Positions 24,321 through 34,400 of a stretch of DNA of 64,000 bases are shown piece after piece. The notes beneath the pieces were generated by a model that ran no database searches, had not been told where the DNA came from, and saw only the letters and a list, made by a program, of their open reading frames with translations. The number at the start of each line of letters is the position of its first letter. Position 1 is the first letter of the stretch. Made by a program: the position numbers and the translations under genes. The stretch lies in assembly GCA_002343505.1 (NCBI GenBank), contig DDQZ01000066.1:23257-87256 (forward strand), in the 5' to 3' direction. Source of the stretch: Verrucomicrobiaceae bacterium UBA2429. Its GTDB lineage: Bacteria > Verrucomicrobiota > Verrucomicrobiia > Verrucomicrobiales > Verrucomicrobiaceae.

Positions 24321-27300
24321 ATGAACAAGAAGCATCCCTGGATCTGGCTGGGCGCGCTGGTGTGCGCCTCGGCTGTTTTTTCCTCCCACGCGGCCGCGCC
24401 GAAGAAGCGCGGCGGTGTGGACACCTCGTCCCTGCCGGAACCGGCGGGCAGACCGGTGAAGTATTTCGGTGACGTGCATCCGCTGCTGGCGGAGCACTGC
24501 ATTTCCTGCCACGGCGCGGACAAGCAGAAGGGCGGGCTGCGCCTGGACTCGCGGGAAGCGGCGCTGAAGGGCGGCAGCTCTTACGGGCCGGCCATCATCC
24601 CTGGGAACAGCGCGGAGAGCCCGTTCATCCAGTTCATCGCGCACCTGGAGCCGGACATGGAGATGCCGCCGGATGAGGAGATGCTCACGGAGGACCAGAT
24701 CGCCGTGTTGCGCGCGTGGATTGACCAGGGCGCGAAGTGGCCGGCCAAGGCGGGCGTGGCGGCGGAGGGCGGGGAGTCCACGCTGGGAAATCAGGAGCTG
24801 TTTTTCAAAAAGGCGGCCACGCACTGGGCCTTCCAGCCCGTGCCGGTGCTGGCGGCGGCGCAGCTCGCGGACGGCCCGGCGCGCATTGACGCGCTGGTGG
24901 CCGCGAAGCTGGGTGAAAAAAATCTGGCGCGCTCTCCCCGCGCCGACGCGCGCACCCTGATGCGGCGCATTCATTTTGACCTGACGGGCCTGCCGCCCGC
25001 GCCGGAGGAGGTGGAGCGCTTCAGCGCCGACTTCGCCAAAGATGCGGACGCCGCCGTGTCGGCGCTGGTGGACGGGCTGCTGGCCTCCCCGCACTTCGGC
25101 GAGCGCTGGGGGCGCTACTGGCTGGACCTGGCGCGCTACGCGGACACGCAGGACTTCCGCGCGCAGCAGGATTTGAGGTATCCCTTCGCGTGGACGTATC
25201 GCGACTATGTGGTGGCCGCCTTCAATGCGGACAAGCCGTATGACCGTTTCCTCCAGGAGCAGATCGCGGCGGATCAGCTCGGCCTGGAGAAGGACGATCC
25301 GACACTGGCGGCGCTCGGATTCATGACGGTGGGGCCGCGCTTCCGGGGGCGGGTGGATGAGATCATCAACGACCGCATTGACGTGGTGACGCGCGGCCTC
25401 ATGGGCATGACTGTGGCCTGCGCGCGCTGCCATGACCACAAGTATGACCCCATCCCGACGGCGGATTTTTATGCCATGTATGGCGTCTTCGCCAGCACGC
25501 AGGATGCCGAGGAGCTGCCGGAGATCGCGCTCAAGCAGGCGGAGCCGACGCCGGAGCAGCGCGCGGATTACGAGGCGAAAAAAGGCGCCGCCAAGCAGGC
25601 GCTGGAGGCCTTTGTGCAGGACCTGAAGGACAAGGCCGTGGCGGATGTGCTGGCGAAGCCGGAACTCTATTTCGACGCGCTCTGCCAGATGGAGATCCGC
25701 AAGACGGCGGACGTGCGCAAGCTCATCACCGGCAATAAAATGATGGAGACCGCGCTCACACCCATCAGCCGCCAATGGAGCGAACTCCGCCGGCGGGAGG
25801 ACTGGCAGGCCAGTTCGGTGCTCGGCCCGCTGGCGCGAGTGGCGAGCGCCTCGGCGGACAGGAAGGCGGGCATCATTGAGGGCATTTTGGAAAATGGCCG
25901 CGTGCCCGGCAGCCGCGCCGAAGTGCAGCCCGCGCTGCTCGCCGCCCTTCGCGCGGCCAAGCCGAAGGATGAGGAGGCGCTCGTGAAGGCCTACGGCAAG
26001 GTGCTGGCCGAGGCCGTGAAGAAGCCGAAGGGTCCGCTCGGCGAGGTGCTCGCGGCATTCAAAGACAAGGGCGGCTGGCTGGATTTTCCGCTCGACTCGG
26101 TGGAGGGCGCTTACCGCCTTTTGGGCAAGGGCCGCGCGGATTTGAACAAGCTGCACTCCGCCGTCTCCGAAGTGGAGGCCACGCATCCCGGAGCACCTCC
26201 GCGCGCCATGGCCGTGGCCGACCGCGCCAAGCCTGTGACGCAGGCCATCTTCGTGCGCGGTGATCCGCAGCGCCGGGGCGACACCGTGGAGCGCCGCTTC
26301 CTGGAGGTGCTCGATCCCTCCAAAAAGCCCTACCCCGCCGACCGCAGCGGCCGCCGCGAGCTGGCGGAGCAGATCACCGCGCGGGACAATCCGCTCACCG
26401 GCCGCGTGTGGGCCAACCATGTGTGGCGCCACCTGCTGGGCGAGCCGCTGGTAAAAACCGTGGGAGACTTCGGCCTGCAAGCCGAGCCGCCCAGCCACCC
26501 CGAGCTGCTCGACTGGCTTGCCGCCGCGCTCGTGGACCGCGGCTGGTCCACGAAGAAGCTGATCCGGGATGTGATGCTCTCCGCCACCTACCAGCAAAGC
26601 AGCGCCGACCGGCCCGAGGCCGCCGCCGTGGATGCCGACAACACCCTGCTCTGGCGCGCCAACCGCCGCCGCATGGACTTCGAGGCCATGCGTGACGCCA
26701 TGCTGGCCACCAGCGGCCAGCTCCAGCTCACACTCGGCGGCCGCGCCGAGAGCCTCTCCGCCGAGCCCTTCAGCGGCAGGCGCACGCTTTACGGTTATGT
26801 GGACCGCGTGAATCTCGACCCGCTTTTCACCACCTTCGACTTCCCCTCGCCGGACATCGCCAGCCCCGAGCGCTCCGAGACCCTGGTGCCGCAGCAGGCG
26901 CTCTTCGCCCTCAATGACGGCTTCATCGTCAGCCAGGCTCGTGCTTTGGCAAAGAATGCCCGGCAAGCCGCGGGCACCTCGGACAGCGGCATGGTGGACT
27001 GGCTCTACCGTCATGTGTTTTACCGCCAGCCCACAGGGGAGGAGTCGGCGCTGGCGCAGGCCTTTTTGAAGGAGACCGCCGGGATCTCAGGCGCCTCCGC
27101 GCGTGGCTCCTGGCTCTATGGCTACGGCAGTGCCGACCCCGCCGTGCCGCGCGCGGGGGCCTTCAAGCGCCTGCCGTATTTCGATCCCGCCACGAAGCGC
27201 TACCAGGGCGGGCGCGTCTATCCGCACCCCGAACTCAGCCATGTGAGTCTGAGCGCCGCTGGCGGCCATCCGGGGCGCAATCTCGCCAGCGCCGCCATCC

Positions 27301-27710
27301 GCCGCTGGGTGGCTCCCTATGATGGCGAGGTGTCCATCGGCGGCGAGTTCGCCCTTAACCGCCAGGGTGGAGATGGCGTGCGCGCGCGCATCATTTCCTC
27401 GCGCCAGGGTTTGTTAGGCGAGTGGACCGTGGGTGAGCAGCCCGCGAAGACGCTCGTGGAGAAGCACAGCGTGAAGCGCGGGGAAATCCTCGACTTTACC
27501 GTGGACTGCGTGGGCCACCCGAGCCGCGACGCTTACCGCTGGGCGCCCACCATCCAACTTCTCATCCGCGCCGAGGACGCCCCCACCGACGTGCAGACCG
27601 TCTGGGACGCCCAGGCCGACTTCAAAGCCCCGCCCCCGCCGAAGCTGCAGCCCCTGGAGCAAATGGCGCACGCGCTGCTGATGACGAACGAGTTTCTTTT
27701 TGTGGACTGA
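24321..27710 (+). CDS. PSD1 protein with an extra beta-sandwich in the C-terminal part
   Basis: 1129 residues. Signal peptide (WIWLGALVCASAVFSSHAA), PSCyt1 heme motif CISCHG with MEMPPDEEML, DUF1549 (GLPPAPEEVERF, FGERWGRYWLDLARYADTQ, CARCHDHKYDP) and DUF1553 (NPLTGRVWANHVWRHLLGEP, RRRMDFEAMRDAML). About 180 residues (from YGYGSADPAVPRAG to RWAPTIQLL, including GGHPGRNLASAAIRRWVAP and GDGVRARIISS) are inserted before the usual closing helix MAHALLMTNEFLFVD. Similar inserts are known in planctomycetal DUF1553 proteins. Unlike the other two, no DUF1501 gene is adjacent. Confidence 0.9.
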   Translation: MNKKHPWIWLGALVCASAVFSSHAAAPKKRGGVDTSSLPEPAGRPVKYFGDVHPLLAEHCISCHGADKQKGGLRLDSREAALKGGSSYGPAIIPGNSAESPFIQFIAHLEPDMEMPPDEEMLTEDQIAVLRAWIDQGAKWPAKAGVAAEGGESTLGNQELFFKKAATHWAFQPVPVLAAAQLADGPARIDALVAAKLGEKNLARSPRADARTLMRRIHFDLTGLPPAPEEVERFSADFAKDADAAVSALVDGLLASPHFGERWGRYWLDLARYADTQDFRAQQDLRYPFAWTYRDYVVAAFNADKPYDRFLQEQIAADQLGLEKDDPTLAALGFMTVGPRFRGRVDEIINDRIDVVTRGLMGMTVACARCHDHKYDPIPTADFYAMYGVFASTQDAEELPEIALKQAEPTPEQRADYEAKKGAAKQALEAFVQDLKDKAVADVLAKPELYFDALCQMEIRKTADVRKLITGNKMMETALTPISRQWSELRRREDWQASSVLGPLARVASASADRKAGIIEGILENGRVPGSRAEVQPALLAALRAAKPKDEEALVKAYGKVLAEAVKKPKGPLGEVLAAFKDKGGWLDFPLDSVEGAYRLLGKGRADLNKLHSAVSEVEATHPGAPPRAMAVADRAKPVTQAIFVRGDPQRRGDTVERRFLEVLDPSKKPYPADRSGRRELAEQITARDNPLTGRVWANHVWRHLLGEPLVKTVGDFGLQAEPPSHPELLDWLAAALVDRGWSTKKLIRDVMLSATYQQSSADRPEAAAVDADNTLLWRANRRRMDFEAMRDAMLATSGQLQLTLGGRAESLSAEPFSGRRTLYGYVDRVNLDPLFTTFDFPSPDIASPERSETLVPQQALFALNDGFIVSQARALAKNARQAAGTSDSGMVDWLYRHVFYRQPTGEESALAQAFLKETAGISGASARGSWLYGYGSADPAVPRAGAFKRLPYFDPATKRYQGGRVYPHPELSHVSLSAAGGHPGRNLASAAIRRWVAPYDGEVSIGGEFALNRQGGDGVRARIISSRQGLLGEWTVGEQPAKTLVEKHSVKRGEILDFTVDCVGHPSRDAYRWAPTIQLLIRAEDAPTDVQTVWDAQADFKAPPPPKLQPLEQMAHALLMTNEFLFVD

Positions 27711-27733
27711 AGCGCTTGGCCCGAAGCGCTTTC
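27711..27733. terminator. Stem-loop between convergent genes
   Basis: AGCGCTT and AAGCGCT pair around GGCCCG directly after the PSD1 stop, followed by TTCC. Short U tract; possibly bidirectional. Confidence 0.35.
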
Positions 27734-27740
27734 CGCATTC

Positions 27741-29189
27741 TCATGATGCCAGACGCCGGCGCCCGCTGAAAAAGATGCGAGCACTTTCGGCCACGCCGTA
27801 GGCTGTCTCCGGCTGGCTGAGCTCGCCAGTCTGGATGCGCAGGTCGGCCAGCGACTTGTAAAGCGGTCCGCGCTCGGCGAGCAGGCGGCGCAGCTTTTCC
27901 AGCGGCGACTCATCCCCGCCGCGAAGCAGCGGGCGGTCATTGTTGCCGGCAGTGCGGCGGGCGAGGAGTTCGGGGTCGGCCTCCAGCCAGGTGATGAAGC
28001 CCAAGTGCTGGAGCAGGGGGCGGTTCCGCGCCTGGGTGATGATGCCGCCGCCGGTGGCGATGACGCAGTGCCGCCGCCCGATGAGCCGGCGCAGCGCGGC
28101 GGACTCGCGCAATCGGAAACCAGCCTCGCCCTCGCTGGCGAAGATGGCGGGGATGGGGCGGCCGGCCTCCTCGATGATGAGATGATCCGTGTCGAGAAAC
28201 TGAAAGCCGAGCATGTTCGCGACGGTGCGCCCGACGGAGGTCTTGCCGCAGCCCATGAGGCCGATGAGGACGATGTTTTCCGCGCGCGGCAGACTGGCCG
28301 CGCCGCCCTCGCTCACGAGCTGGAGGATGCTGGAGGCGAGGTCGGGATCGTCTCGCAGGGCGGCGAAGTAGTCGGGATAAAGCGGCGTCCAGCCGGCGGC
28401 GCGCAGGCGCGCGTTGGAGACGGCTTTGTGCGTCCAGCCGCGCTTGCGTCCAGGGTCGGGCGCGGTGTCGCGGGGACGCGGCAGGCTGAAAAGAAAGGCC
28501 AGTTTTTCCAGGCAGGCGCGCTGCGGCATGGGCGCGTCATCCACCACGTTGAAGACGCCCGTGAGCTCCTGCGTGACGATGCGGGCGAGCGCGGCGGCGG
28601 CATCGTCGCGGTGGATTTGATTGATGATGCGCCCGTCGGGCGCGCCCTCCGCAGTCTCGACGCCGGATTTGCCCTCCAGCAGGTTTTTCAAAACGAAGGA
28701 GCGCCCCGGCCCGTAAATGCCCGCCAGCCGCGCCACCGCACCACCCGCGTCCAGCGCGAGTTGCTCGGCGGCGCGCAGCAGGCGGCCGGTGTCGCGCGCA
28801 GGCTCGGCGGGGCTGATTTCATCCACCGTGGAGCCGTCGGTCTGCGCATAGACGCTGGTGCTGCTGGTGAAAACCGGGCGCGCGGAGGGGAATGCGGCCA
28901 GCAGGTTTTTCATGCCATCCATGTAGACGGCCTGGTAGCTCTCCGCGCCGCCCTTGCCGGAGCTGGCGCAGTGGATGAAGGCATCCACCGCTCCGGTCTC
29001 CGCAGCGATGGCGAGGGTCTGCGCGGGCGAGCTGACATCGCAGGCACGCGCCTGCCAGGGCTTGGCGGCGGCGAGACGCTCGGCGGACTCGGGCGAATGC
29101 GTGATGCCTGTGACCTGATGGCCGGCTTCATGCAGGAGATCGGCGGCGCGCTCGCCGACGTAACCGCAGCCGATGACGAGAACTCTCAT
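27741..29189 (-). CDS. Fusion of an NAD(P)-dependent epimerase-like protein and shikimate kinase
   Basis: 482 residues in one uninterrupted frame. Residues 1-285: an extended SDR/epimerase-like domain with nucleotide motif GCGYVGE (7-13), TSSTSVYAQ and RLAGIYGPGR. The usual YxxxK Lys is absent (Tyr114 is present). Residues 300-482: a complete shikimate kinase with P-loop GLMGCGKTS (310-318), DTD (333-335), FRLRE (358-362), ATGGGI (378-383) and the lid RP (419-420). The kinase phosphorylates shikimate for aromatic amino-acid synthesis. The start overlaps the amidase stop (ATGA). The role of the SDR half is unknown. An assembly error joining two genes is unlikely because the linker is short and in frame. 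Confidence 0.88.
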   Translation of the reverse strand: MRVLVIGCGYVGERAADLLHEAGHQVTGITHSPESAERLAAAKPWQARACDVSSPAQTLAIAAETGAVDAFIHCASSGKGGAESYQAVYMDGMKNLLAAFPSARPVFTSSTSVYAQTDGSTVDEISPAEPARDTGRLLRAAEQLALDAGGAVARLAGIYGPGRSFVLKNLLEGKSGVETAEGAPDGRIINQIHRDDAAAALARIVTQELTGVFNVVDDAPMPQRACLEKLAFLFSLPRPRDTAPDPGRKRGWTHKAVSNARLRAAGWTPLYPDYFAALRDDPDLASSILQLVSEGGAASLPRAENIVLIGLMGCGKTSVGRTVANMLGFQFLDTDHLIIEEAGRPIPAIFASEGEAGFRLRESAALRRLIGRRHCVIATGGGIITQARNRPLLQHLGFITWLEADPELLARRTAGNNDRPLLRGGDESPLEKLRRLLAERGPLYKSLADLRIQTGELSQPETAYGVAESARIFFSGRRRLAS

Positions 29190-30529
29190 GGCCTGCGGTG
29201 CTTTTGATAGTAAGCGGTGAGACCATGAACCACCCCGTGCGCATAATCCTCCAGCGCGCTGGTCTGGAGCCTGCCGCCGATGAGCGTGCGCCCCAGCCAG
29301 TGGCCGTGAATCAGGCGGCGGTAGGTCTCCTCATGATTCATGACGTAAGGCTCAAGATAGACGACGGGGCATTCATACAGGCGGTTCGCCAGCAGGTTCC
29401 GCGCATAGACATGGGCATTCCCGGCGGCCCTGCGCGCATTGGGCGTGGTATAGACATAGGCGGGCAGGCCGGTGGCGAAGGCCATGCCGTCGGCCACTGC
29501 GGCGGCCAGGGGCAGCTCCTGCTCATGCGCGCGCTGAAAAATGCGCCGGAGCATCTCAAAGCGCACATCCGCCTGTTCCAGCTCCACGGCGGAGTAGCAC
29601 CCGTTGACAAGGATGTGCAGGTGGTTCTGCGGCGAGAACTGCGGCGCCTCCGCCGCGCCCCAGGACTCGGCGTTGAGGTGCAGGCAGAGGACGAGGTCGG
29701 GCTTGATGCGCTCGTTCACCCTGCCGGCGCGCGCATGGATTTCGCTGACGCGGTAAAAGAGCTTCTCAGCCTGCCATTGCAGGGTCTGGCTTTTGGCATC
29801 ACCCGCCAGGCCCTCGTAGCTTTGCGCGGGATTCAGGATGCCCATCTCCTTGAGGATTTCGGCGGCCTCAGCCATCAGATCCCCCGGCCTCTGAAGGGTG
29901 ACGGGTTCGGGCTGCTCGCGCACCAGGACCACCTCCGCGCCGAGGGCGGCCAGCCTTTCCTGCAAAACGCGCGCGGTGATGAGGGCCAGGTCCCCCTCCT
30001 GGATGGCCTCGCCGGGCTGGAAGCTCAAAAAGCGCTCCTCCATGCGCGCCCACGCGCCGCCGATGTGGCCGGGGTCGAGGGCGATCTTCAGATCACTGAG
30101 CACGGGCCGCCCGGCCTGCGGCGGCAGCTCCTCCACCGCGCGCCAGTAACGCGCGGGCTGCGGCGGACGCGGCGCGCCTTCCGGGCGGAAGGCGATGTGC
30201 TTGACCGGCGTCAACGGCTGTCCCGTGGGCACCTCCACGGTGTCGGCCAGGATTTTCAAAGGCGCGGGCAGCCCGCTCTCCGTCGAGTAAATCTCCCTCC
30301 ACGCCGACTCGAACTCCGCGCGCGTAAAGACGCCCTGATAAGCGTCGAGGCCGGACCAGTCGGGCTTCTTGCCCAGCGGAGTCGTTTTGGAAAGCCGCAG
30401 GGCCAGCACCTCCGGGCTGGGCGCGTCCGCCGGGGAAGGCGGCGCGGACAGTGGCAGCGCCGGCGTCTGCGCGGCCAGGGAGCCGGCCAGGACGCAGACG
30501 GTGAGCGCGGCGCGGAAAAGAAGTGTCAT
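29186..30529 (-). CDS. Exported N-acetylmuramoyl-L-alanine amidase-like protein (Amidase_3)
   Basis: 447 residues with a signal peptide (LLFRAALTVCVLAGSLAAQ). Residues ~30-145 precede the catalytic fold and are unassigned. IALDPGHIGG (zinc His), the downstream Glu in MEERFLSF and LVLCLHLNAES (second zinc His) match the Amidase_3 core. A catalytic Glu may be in the segment VVYLEPYVMNHEE. It presumably cleaves the sugar-peptide bond of peptidoglycan, or a related amide, in the periplasm. The sequence diverges from AmiC-type enzymes, so another amide substrate is possible. It is translationally coupled to the epimerase-shikimate kinase gene. Confidence 0.78.
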   Translation of the reverse strand: MTLLFRAALTVCVLAGSLAAQTPALPLSAPPSPADAPSPEVLALRLSKTTPLGKKPDWSGLDAYQGVFTRAEFESAWREIYSTESGLPAPLKILADTVEVPTGQPLTPVKHIAFRPEGAPRPPQPARYWRAVEELPPQAGRPVLSDLKIALDPGHIGGAWARMEERFLSFQPGEAIQEGDLALITARVLQERLAALGAEVVLVREQPEPVTLQRPGDLMAEAAEILKEMGILNPAQSYEGLAGDAKSQTLQWQAEKLFYRVSEIHARAGRVNERIKPDLVLCLHLNAESWGAAEAPQFSPQNHLHILVNGCYSAVELEQADVRFEMLRRIFQRAHEQELPLAAAVADGMAFATGLPAYVYTTPNARRAAGNAHVYARNLLANRLYECPVVYLEPYVMNHEETYRRLIHGHWLGRTLIGGRLQTSALEDYAHGVVHGLTAYYQKHRRP

Positions 30530-30569
30530 GAGCGCATCCTAGACTTGATGCGCGCGCCCATCACCTACT

Positions 30570-31430
30570 ATGTGCGCCATGATTTCCGAAGCCGCCGCAG
30601 CGACTGAATCCGGCTCCCCGACAGCCTCCGATCACTTCCGCATCCTCTTCCTCGGCGACGTGGTCGGCGAGCCGGGCCGCAAGGCGGTGACGGCGCTGCT
30701 GCCCGTGCTCAAGCAGGAGCTGGCGGTGGACTTCATTATCGTCAATGGCGAGAACTCAGCTGGAGGCCGCGGCATCACGCCGAAGATCGCCATCGGGCTC
30801 ATGCGCGCCGGGGCGGCCGTCATCACCACCGGCGACCACATCTGGGATCAGAAGGAGATCGTCCCCTTCCTTGCCGAGGAGCCGCGTGTGCTGCGGCCGT
30901 TGAACTACCCCGAGGGCGCGCCCGGCCAGGGCAGCCTGGTTTTGGAGACAAAGAAGGGCTGCAAAGTCGGCGTCATCAATCTCCAAGGCCGCGTCTTCAT
31001 GCGCGACCAGCTCGAGAACCCCTTCACCGTCATCACCCGCGAGGTTGAGCGGATGCGGCTCGATACATCCATCATCTTCGTGGACTTCCACGCCGAGGCC
31101 ACCAGTGAAAAAGTGGCCATGGGCTGGCATCTCGACGGCAAAGTCACCGCCGTCATCGGCACGCACACCCATGTGCCCACCGCCGACGAGCGCGTGCTGC
31201 CCCGGGGCACCGCCTACCAGAGCGATGCCGGCATGTGCGGCCCGCTGGAGTCGGTCATCGGCAGCCAGATCGAGCCCGTGCTGGAGAAATTCCACACCCA
31301 GCTCCCCGCCCGCTACGGCGTGGGACGCGGAACCGTGCGCGTCAACGGCGTGCTCGTCACACTCGACCCCGCCACAGGCCGCGCCCTCGCCATCGAGCGC
31401 GTGGCGCGAATGTGGGAAGGTCACAACTAA
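30570..31430 (+). CDS. YmdB-type metallophosphoesterase (TIGR00282 family)
   Basis: 286 residues (or 283 from the ATG at 30579). Motifs: ILFLGDVVGEPGR, INGENS-like IIVNGENSAGG, TTGDHIWDQKE, IIFVDFHAEATSEK, IGTHTHVPTADER and YQSDAGMCGP, all metal-binding parts of the family. Relatives hydrolyse 2',3'-cyclic nucleotides or cAMP, and affect biofilm and RNA turnover in Bacillus. Cytoplasmic. The gene is divergent from the amidase gene. Confidence 0.88.
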   Translation: MCAMISEAAAATESGSPTASDHFRILFLGDVVGEPGRKAVTALLPVLKQELAVDFIIVNGENSAGGRGITPKIAIGLMRAGAAVITTGDHIWDQKEIVPFLAEEPRVLRPLNYPEGAPGQGSLVLETKKGCKVGVINLQGRVFMRDQLENPFTVITREVERMRLDTSIIFVDFHAEATSEKVAMGWHLDGKVTAVIGTHTHVPTADERVLPRGTAYQSDAGMCGPLESVIGSQIEPVLEKFHTQLPARYGVGRGTVRVNGVLVTLDPATGRALAIERVARMWEGHN

Positions 31431-31445
31431 GGTCGCCGCAGGCCA

Positions 31446-34400
31446 TCAAAAGTTGAAGCCCGCTCCGTCCTGACCGATGAGACCCGCGCCATCCTGTCCG
31501 ATGAGGCCCGCTCCGTCTTGGCCGATGAGGCCCGCGCCATCCTGCCCGATGAGTTTGAGATTGCCGGCATCCAGCAGCTTGGCGGGGTCTACCAGCGCAA
31601 TCTTGGCGATCAGCGCGCTTATTTTAGAGATATCAAACTTGAGGCCGTCAACGCTGATGAGGTTGCCGCCGCCCGCCGCGACGATGTTGCCTCCCCCGGC
31701 GGCCACGATGTTGCCGCCGCCTGCCGCGACGATGTTGCCGCCTCCTGCAGCCACGATGTTGCCGCCACCCGCCGCGACGATGCCTGGATTCACTCCCGGA
31801 ATGGAAAAGTTGATGCTGCCGGGCAGGAAGCCGGCGCCGTCATTGGCCACCACATTGCCGCCGCCACCCGCGACGATGTTGCCGCCGCCTCCTGCCACGA
31901 TATTGCCGCCGCCAGCGGCGACGATGTTGCCACCGCCTGCCGCGACAATGCTGGATGGCAGGGTCAGCTCCGCAAGGATACTATGGACCGTGCGGTCCTG
32001 CTGGATGCTTCCAGGAACGAAGACTTGCTGGGCGCTGGTCAGGCCGGCGGCCATCGCCAAGTAGCCGTTCCTGACCCCTGTCTCGCCATGCAGCATGATG
32101 GCGGATGATGGCATCCGACCCACGATGTCATCATATTCGGCGATGATTGCGGAACGGCTGCTTCCCAGCGGAATGATGATGGGACCGCTGGCGAGATGAA
32201 CAAAGTCCGCGCCTCCCAGGGTGACAATGGCGCGGTCATAACGAAACTCGCCGTTGCCACCGCCGAAGATATTGCGCAGGGCCGCATTGATGTCGCTCCC
32301 CAGCTTGTCGAAGAAATTGCCCGCTGCCTGCCACCAGTCGGTGGCGCCACTGGTGTTGCGCAGCACCTGCACGGAGAGCGGCGGCGGCGATTTTCCAGCC
32401 ACGCCGTCGAACTTGATGTAAAGCGACTGGTCCGTGAGGAAGCCCATGGGGAAATCCTGCGTGACGAAGAGCCGCACCCGCACCACGCCGACCTCGGCAG
32501 GCGCCATATTGCCAAACTTGAAAAACACAACGCCGGCATTGCCATCCTGAGGACGGCGTTTCGGCCCTTTTTCCGTCTTGATGGTGAACCAGCCTCTGGA
32601 GAAACCCTGAGTTTGGTTGGGGCTTCCAGCCTCTGGATTGTAGCAGATGGGTTCGGCGGCCACCAGGGAGGTGCCCCAGGGGATCTGCATGGCAATCTCG
32701 CCATTGTCCGTGCGGACTCCGCCGTGATTGCCGTAAAAAATGAAGATGTCCATTTCACTCCCCGCCTGCACGGCCGCCGGGGCGATGCGGCCGACGAAGA
32801 CACGCGGGTCGGTATGGGTCTTCATGACAGGCAAAGCGGAGACATTCGCGGCACGCGCGTCAAACTTGATCTCGAACCTCGGCTCGGAAGCGGCGGTGGA
32901 AAGCAGGCTGAAGCCGGAGGATGGCGGCTCGCTGCTGACGCGGGTGGAGACGACGTTCGCATGGTTGAACGCCTGGGTCTGCAGCAGGACGCCTTTTTTA
33001 TCCGTCCAGCCCGCGGGCATGGGCGGCAGGAAACGGCTGGTGATCTGGCGCTCGATCTGCTGGCCGGGGGCCACCTCGCCGATGTCCAGGACAAAGGTGC
33101 CGGGGGATTTGTCTAGCTTGGCGTCTAGCTTGGCGTCGAACTTTTGCAAGCTGCCGCCCGGCGCGGTGACCTCGAAGCCCTGGGGCACGGGAATCCTCAG
33201 CTTGGCGTCGAGCGCGTAAAGGTCGCTGCTGGTGTTTCTGAAGCGGATGAGATGCGGAACCGCCCGCAAAAGCGGATCATCCGTCACATAGCCCGCATCC
33301 AGGGGATGGGGCGGCTCCATCAGCCAGGTCATCCGGGAAACGACACGGGTGTGCAGCAGCTCGGGGGTGCCGGACAGGGGGTAGATGAAATCGGGGCTGA
33401 CGAGTTCGAGCCCCTCGCCTCTTTTCACCGAGGAGGAGCCGAAGGCGGTGATCTGGGTGCCAGACTTCACCGTGGGGCGCACCTTGACTCGGTAGCTCAG
33501 GGTGCGGACTGCGGGCCTGGTCATCTGCGTCAGATGCCCGAGGCGGAATTCAAAGCTGCGCACCTTGTCCGGCCCGTCGTATTTGCCATTGCCGTTGCCG
33601 TCCACGAACTCGCCTTTGTCCACTTTGCCGTTGCCGTTGGTGTCCACAAAGGCCTCGCCGTCGGGCAGGATCACCGCGCCTTTTTCATCGAAGAAGGTGA
33701 AGCCGTCGGGAAATGCAAAGGGCGCGCCATCCAGGGTGAAGCGCGACATGAAGCGCGGCCAGTCGTAAGCGATGCGGCGCGCGTCGCCCACGCTGACATC
33801 GGTAGTGAAGTTCAGAACCGGTCCGCCGGCGGAGGTGGAGACGGTGAACGTGTCCGCCGAGGGCACCGAGCTGACGAAATAGATCTTGTTCACCGCCAGC
33901 CCCTTGCCGCCGGTCAGGGCGGTGAAGATGATTTTCTCGCCGGCGGTGAAGCCGTGCGGCTCATCGGTGGTGAGGATGTCCTCGGCATGGCTGCCAGTGA
34001 GGCTCATGTCCATGTCAAAGTCTGTGCCCTGGGGCAGCACATCGTAGATGACCGTGTCCTCGGCGGTGATGTTGCCGTAGTTCCACGCCTCAATCTTGTA
34101 GGTGACGCGCCGCCACTCGTCGGCGAGGACGGCGGCCGCCTCCTTTCCTCCCACCGTCGCCACGGTGTCGGAGACGGCCTTTTTCACCAGGCCCAGCTCC
34201 GGCCGCTGCGCGGGAGTCTCGGCGGAGACGGGATTGCGGGTGATGCGGTCGCTGGGGATGGCGCCGTTGTAAGCCGCGATGACGCCGCCGCTGGGCGGCG
34301 TGCCAGTGAAGTCAAAGTTCAGGTTGCGGATCTCCGTGTTGTAGGACTCGCCGTTGCGGGCGATTTTTTCAAACAGGTCATAGGCCACGCGCACCGTGTA

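Noticed and set aside
24012..27014. 1000-residue open frame on the minus strand
   Set aside because: It is antisense to a PSD1 gene with clear motifs; composition is Arg/His/Ala-rich with no recognisable domains, as expected for a high-GC shadow frame.
31456..31954. Regularly spaced 24-nt repeats that might suggest a CRISPR array
   Set aside because: Units are contiguous without unique spacers, are translated as octapeptides, and no cas genes are near.
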